The translations under genes and the position numbers were made by a program. From contig JAGXST010000338.1 of the NCBI GenBank assembly GCA_018335555.1, positions 1 through 43,865 on the forward strand: a DNA stretch of 43,865 nucleotides, in the 5' to 3' direction. Of the stretch, positions 41,600 through 43,865 are shown piece by piece. The DNA is from Actinomycetota bacterium. Its GTDB lineage: Bacteria > Actinomycetota > Nitriliruptoria > Nitriliruptorales > Nitriliruptoraceae. How positions within the stretch are numbered: position 1 is the first letter of the stretch; the number at the start of each line of letters is the position of its first letter. A model generated the notes under the pieces. The model had not been told where the DNA came from. It made no database searches and saw only the letters and a list, made by a program, of their open reading frames with translations.

Positions 41600-43557
41600 T
41601 CGGCCTGGTGGGCTCGAGCGGGCTGCTGACCGCGCTGGTCGGCGCCGTCGGTACCGCCGCGGTGGCGGGCGTGTCGGTGCGCCGTCCCCGGGCGCGTCGG
41701 CACCTGCGCACGGCCAGCAGGGTCATGGGGCTGGGTGCGGTGGTGGCGTTGGCGGCGTTGTGGACCGCGCTGCTGACCGACGACTTCTCGATCGCCTACA
41801 CCGCCGGCAACCACGCCCGCGCGACCCCGCTGCTGTACACGGTCGCGACCGCCTGGGCGGGGCTGGAGGGCAGCCTGCTGGTGTGGTCGGGGGTGCTGGT
41901 CGGCTTCTGTGTGCTGCTGGTGCGGCAGGTCGGTCGCGACGATCCGCTCGGGCTGCTAGCGGTGGCGGTCACGGCCGCGATCACGGTGTTCTTCCTGGTG
42001 ATGGTGGCGGTGGCGGCCGACCCGTTCGCGCCGGTCGACCCGGTGCCAGCCGATGGGCCGGGACCGAACCCGTTGCTGCAGAACCACGTGCTCATGGCGG
42101 TGCACCCGCCGCTGCTGTACCTGGGCTACATCGGCATGACGGTCCCGTTCGCGTTCGGTATCGGCGCGCTGATCCTCGGCCACGCCGGCCGCGAGTGGGT
42201 GGCGCGCACCCGCACCTGGACGCTCGTGGCCTGGACGTTCCTGACCGCCGGGATCCTGGTCGGCGCGCTGTGGTCCTACGAGGTGCTGGGGTGGGGCGGC
42301 TACTGGGCGTGGGATCCGGTCGAGAACGCCTCGCTGCTGCCGTGGCTGACCGCGACCGGGTTCCTGCACTCGGCGATCGTCCAAGAGCGACGCGGGCTGC
42401 TGCGCTCCTGGAACGTGGTGCTGGTACTGCTGACGTTCGTGCTGACGATCCTGGGCACCTTCATCACCCGGTCGGGGGTGGTCGCCTCGGTGCACAGCTT
42501 CACCCAGTCGGCCGTGGGGCCGTGGCTGCTCGGGCTGCTGATCGGCGTGTCGCTGATCGGGCTGGGGCTGTACGCGTGGCGGGCCTCGGACCTGGACACC
42601 GGGGTACGGCTGGATCACGCGCTCAGCCGTGAGGGCGCGTTCCTGGTCAACAACCTGCTGCTGACCTTCCTGGCCGGTCTGGTGCTGTTGGGCACCATGT
42701 ACCCGGTACTGGTGGAGGCGTTCACCGGTGCGCAGGTGTCGGTCGGGCGACCGTTCTTCGACCGGTTCGCGGTGCCGGTGGGGCTGGTGCTGCTGGCGGC
42801 CATGGGGGTCGGGCCGCTGCTGCCCTACCGCACCAGCCGTCCCGGTCAGGTATGGAGGCGGGTGCGTCCGGCCCTGACGGCCGGGGCGGCCGCGGCCGCG
42901 GCGCTGCTGGCGCTCGGGGTGCGCCACCCCTGGGTGGTGCTGACCGCGGGCGCAGCCGGGTTCGTGCTGGCGTCGCTGGTGGTCGACAGCGCCCGTCGGC
43001 GCCGCCGTGAGCGCGGCGGTGCGCGGGCGTCGCTGGCGGCGCGGCTGGGCTGGTGGGGCGGACAGGTCGCGCACGCCGGGGTCGCGGTCATCGCGGTCGC
43101 CATCGCGGTCACCGGAGGGCTTGCCACCTCCGAGACGGTCACGCTCGAGGTGGGTGACACCGCGGTCGCACACGGCTACGAGCTGCGGTTCGAAGGGCTG
43201 GTCGAGCGGGATGAACCGAACCGGATCGTGCGCGAGGCACCGGTCACCATCGTGCGAGACGGGCGGGAGCTCGGCACCTACGGGCCGAGCCTGAACGAGT
43301 TCCGCAACCAGCCGGCCGCGATCGGGACCCCCTCGGTGCGTACCCGTCCGACCGAGGACCTCTACCTGGCGCTGCGTGACCTGCAGCCCGAGCGGATCGT
43401 GCTGGAGGTGATCCGTTTCCCGTTCATGTGGCTGCTGTGGGCCGGGTCGGCGCTGCTGCTGGCGGGAGGTGCGGTCGCGGTGGCCGGCCGGGTGGTGGCC
43501 CGTCGGGTCTCCGCCGCCGCCGTGCGGACTGCCGAGGAGGTGAACGTCGGTGGGTGA
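41596..43557 (+). CDS. ccmF: Cytochrome c haem lyase subunit CcmF
   Basis: A 653-residue polytopic protein that takes haem from CcmE and, with CcmH, joins it to apocytochrome c. The WWD signature GWGGYWAWDPVENASLLPWL lies near residues 230-250. Other family blocks are FSIAYTAGNHARATPLLYTV, LQNHVLMAVHPPLLYLGYIG and TFITRSGVVASVHSFTQSAV, with conserved His residues. A long external domain precedes the last helix (GLATSETVTLEVGDTAVAHG). The GTG at 41596 overlaps the ccmE TGA. Confidence 0.94.
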   Translation: MIGLVGSSGLLTALVGAVGTAAVAGVSVRRPRARRHLRTASRVMGLGAVVALAALWTALLTDDFSIAYTAGNHARATPLLYTVATAWAGLEGSLLVWSGVLVGFCVLLVRQVGRDDPLGLLAVAVTAAITVFFLVMVAVAADPFAPVDPVPADGPGPNPLLQNHVLMAVHPPLLYLGYIGMTVPFAFGIGALILGHAGREWVARTRTWTLVAWTFLTAGILVGALWSYEVLGWGGYWAWDPVENASLLPWLTATGFLHSAIVQERRGLLRSWNVVLVLLTFVLTILGTFITRSGVVASVHSFTQSAVGPWLLGLLIGVSLIGLGLYAWRASDLDTGVRLDHALSREGAFLVNNLLLTFLAGLVLLGTMYPVLVEAFTGAQVSVGRPFFDRFAVPVGLVLLAAMGVGPLLPYRTSRPGQVWRRVRPALTAGAAAAAALLALGVRHPWVVLTAGAAGFVLASLVVDSARRRRRERGGARASLAARLGWWGGQVAHAGVAVIAVAIAVTGGLATSETVTLEVGDTAVAHGYELRFEGLVERDEPNRIVREAPVTIVRDGRELGTYGPSLNEFRNQPAAIGTPSVRTRPTEDLYLALRDLQPERIVLEVIRFPFMWLLWAGSALLLAGGAVAVAGRVVARRVSAAAVRTAEEVNVGG

Positions 43558-43865
43558 GCGTGTGCGTGCCTTGCTGCCAGAGCTACTGCTGGCGGTGCTG
43601 GTCACGGCCGTCGTCGCGACCTTGCTGGTGGGGGCACGCCCGACGCCGGACCGGGCCGAGCAGCTGGCGGCGGGGCTGCGTTGCCCGGTCTGCCAGAGCG
43701 AGTCGGTGGCCGACTCGCGGTCGGAGACGGCGCTGGCGATGCGCGCTCGGATCGATGAGCTGGTGGCGCAGGGCTGGTCGGACGAGCGGATCGTGGGTCA
43801 CTTCGTGGCTCGCTACGGCGACTGGATCGTGCTCGACCCGCCGTTCGACGCGCGCTCGGCGGCGT
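43550..43865 (+). CDS. ccmH: Haem lyase subunit CcmH (partial at window end)
   Basis: The first 105 residues of CcmH. A hydrophobic helix (ELLLAVLVTAVVATLLVGAR) is followed by the thiol site GLRCPVCQSESVADS and the helical domain DELVAQGWSDERIVGHFVAR with YGDWIVLDPPF. CcmH reduces the CxxCH thiols of apocytochrome c. The GTG at 43550 overlaps the ccmF stop and has GAGGAGG upstream. Family proteins have a second membrane helix after this point, which lies outside the window. No ccmG lies between ccmF and ccmH. Confidence 0.92.
   Translation, partial: MGERVRALLPELLLAVLVTAVVATLLVGARPTPDRAEQLAAGLRCPVCQSESVADSRSETALAMRARIDELVAQGWSDERIVGHFVARYGDWIVLDPPFDARSAA

Noticed and set aside
1-43865. CRISPR arrays, tRNA and rRNA genes
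   Set aside because: No regularly spaced repeats, tRNA-like cloverleaf or rRNA-like sequence was noticed on reading; a tool-based scan would be needed to be certain.

Overview
The window is high-GC DNA from what looks like an actinobacterium. Codon third positions are almost all G or C, GTG starts are common, and the gene families (a SHOCT protein, actinobacterial-type MobF and N12-class methylase/helicase proteins) fit that group. It carries a complete-looking System I cytochrome c maturation operon, which is unusual in Actinobacteria and points to a deep lineage such as Nitriliruptoria. That taxonomic guess is an inference. No rRNA, tRNA or CRISPR array was seen.

Layout. (1) 1-2453: a 1.6-kb insertion sequence, flanked by CTAG duplications, splits a gene whose 3' part encodes a TerB/BRCT-like C-terminus; its transposase is frameshifted before the catalytic Glu. 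(2) 2567-6383: a metal or thiol stress cassette with a CmtR-like ArsR sensor, a divergent flavin disulfide reductase, an MFS exporter and a frameshifted MerR regulator. (3) 6578-12364: a defence island. A two-gene operon (unknown 218-aa protein, then an XRE-ImmA/IrrE protein) faces a TIR-domain gene across a 41-bp, perfectly symmetric nested dyad; a 74-aa ORF and an MmeI-like restriction-modification enzyme follow. (4) 12685-22201: a mobilization module with a small helical protein, a very large N12-class methylase/SF2 helicase, a small membrane protein and a MobF relaxase-helicase. No integrase or type IV secretion genes are visible. (5) 22377-23792: a gene graveyard with remnants of nitronate monooxygenase, a SNF2 helicase and a pyridine-nucleotide-disulfide oxidoreductase.

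(6) 23814-31755: an envelope redox and metal island. A two-component system is followed by a SHOCT protein, a CC-motif envelope protein, a cupredoxin lipoprotein and a tiny Cys/His-rich protein. An operon then encodes a CsoR-family regulator without the usual copper ligands, a membrane protein, a divergent Lgt, a glutaredoxin-like protein, a CcdA-like protein and a thioredoxin-fold protein. 11-bp phased TCAAG repeats lie upstream of both groups and are candidate binding sites for the response regulator. (7) 31892-38920: a zinc-finger anti-sigma-like ORF, a coiled-coil M15 peptidase, a frameshifted Mrr-like nuclease, an ion channel, a 16-Cys copper-storage-type protein, a DUF305 lipoprotein, a BNR-repeat lipoprotein and a second CcdA-like protein. 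(8) 38995-43865: ccmA-B-C-D-E-F-H, overlapping head to tail and cut off in ccmH by the window edge.

Regions 6-8 plausibly work together: electrons from CcdA and thioredoxin-like proteins keep envelope thiols and the haem-ligation apparatus reduced, while Csp, DUF305 and cupredoxin proteins handle copper. Related TAC...GTA dyads upstream of several of these units suggest a shared regulator encoded elsewhere. The most system-like novelty is the TIR / 218-aa / XRE-ImmA unit around the 41-bp dyad.
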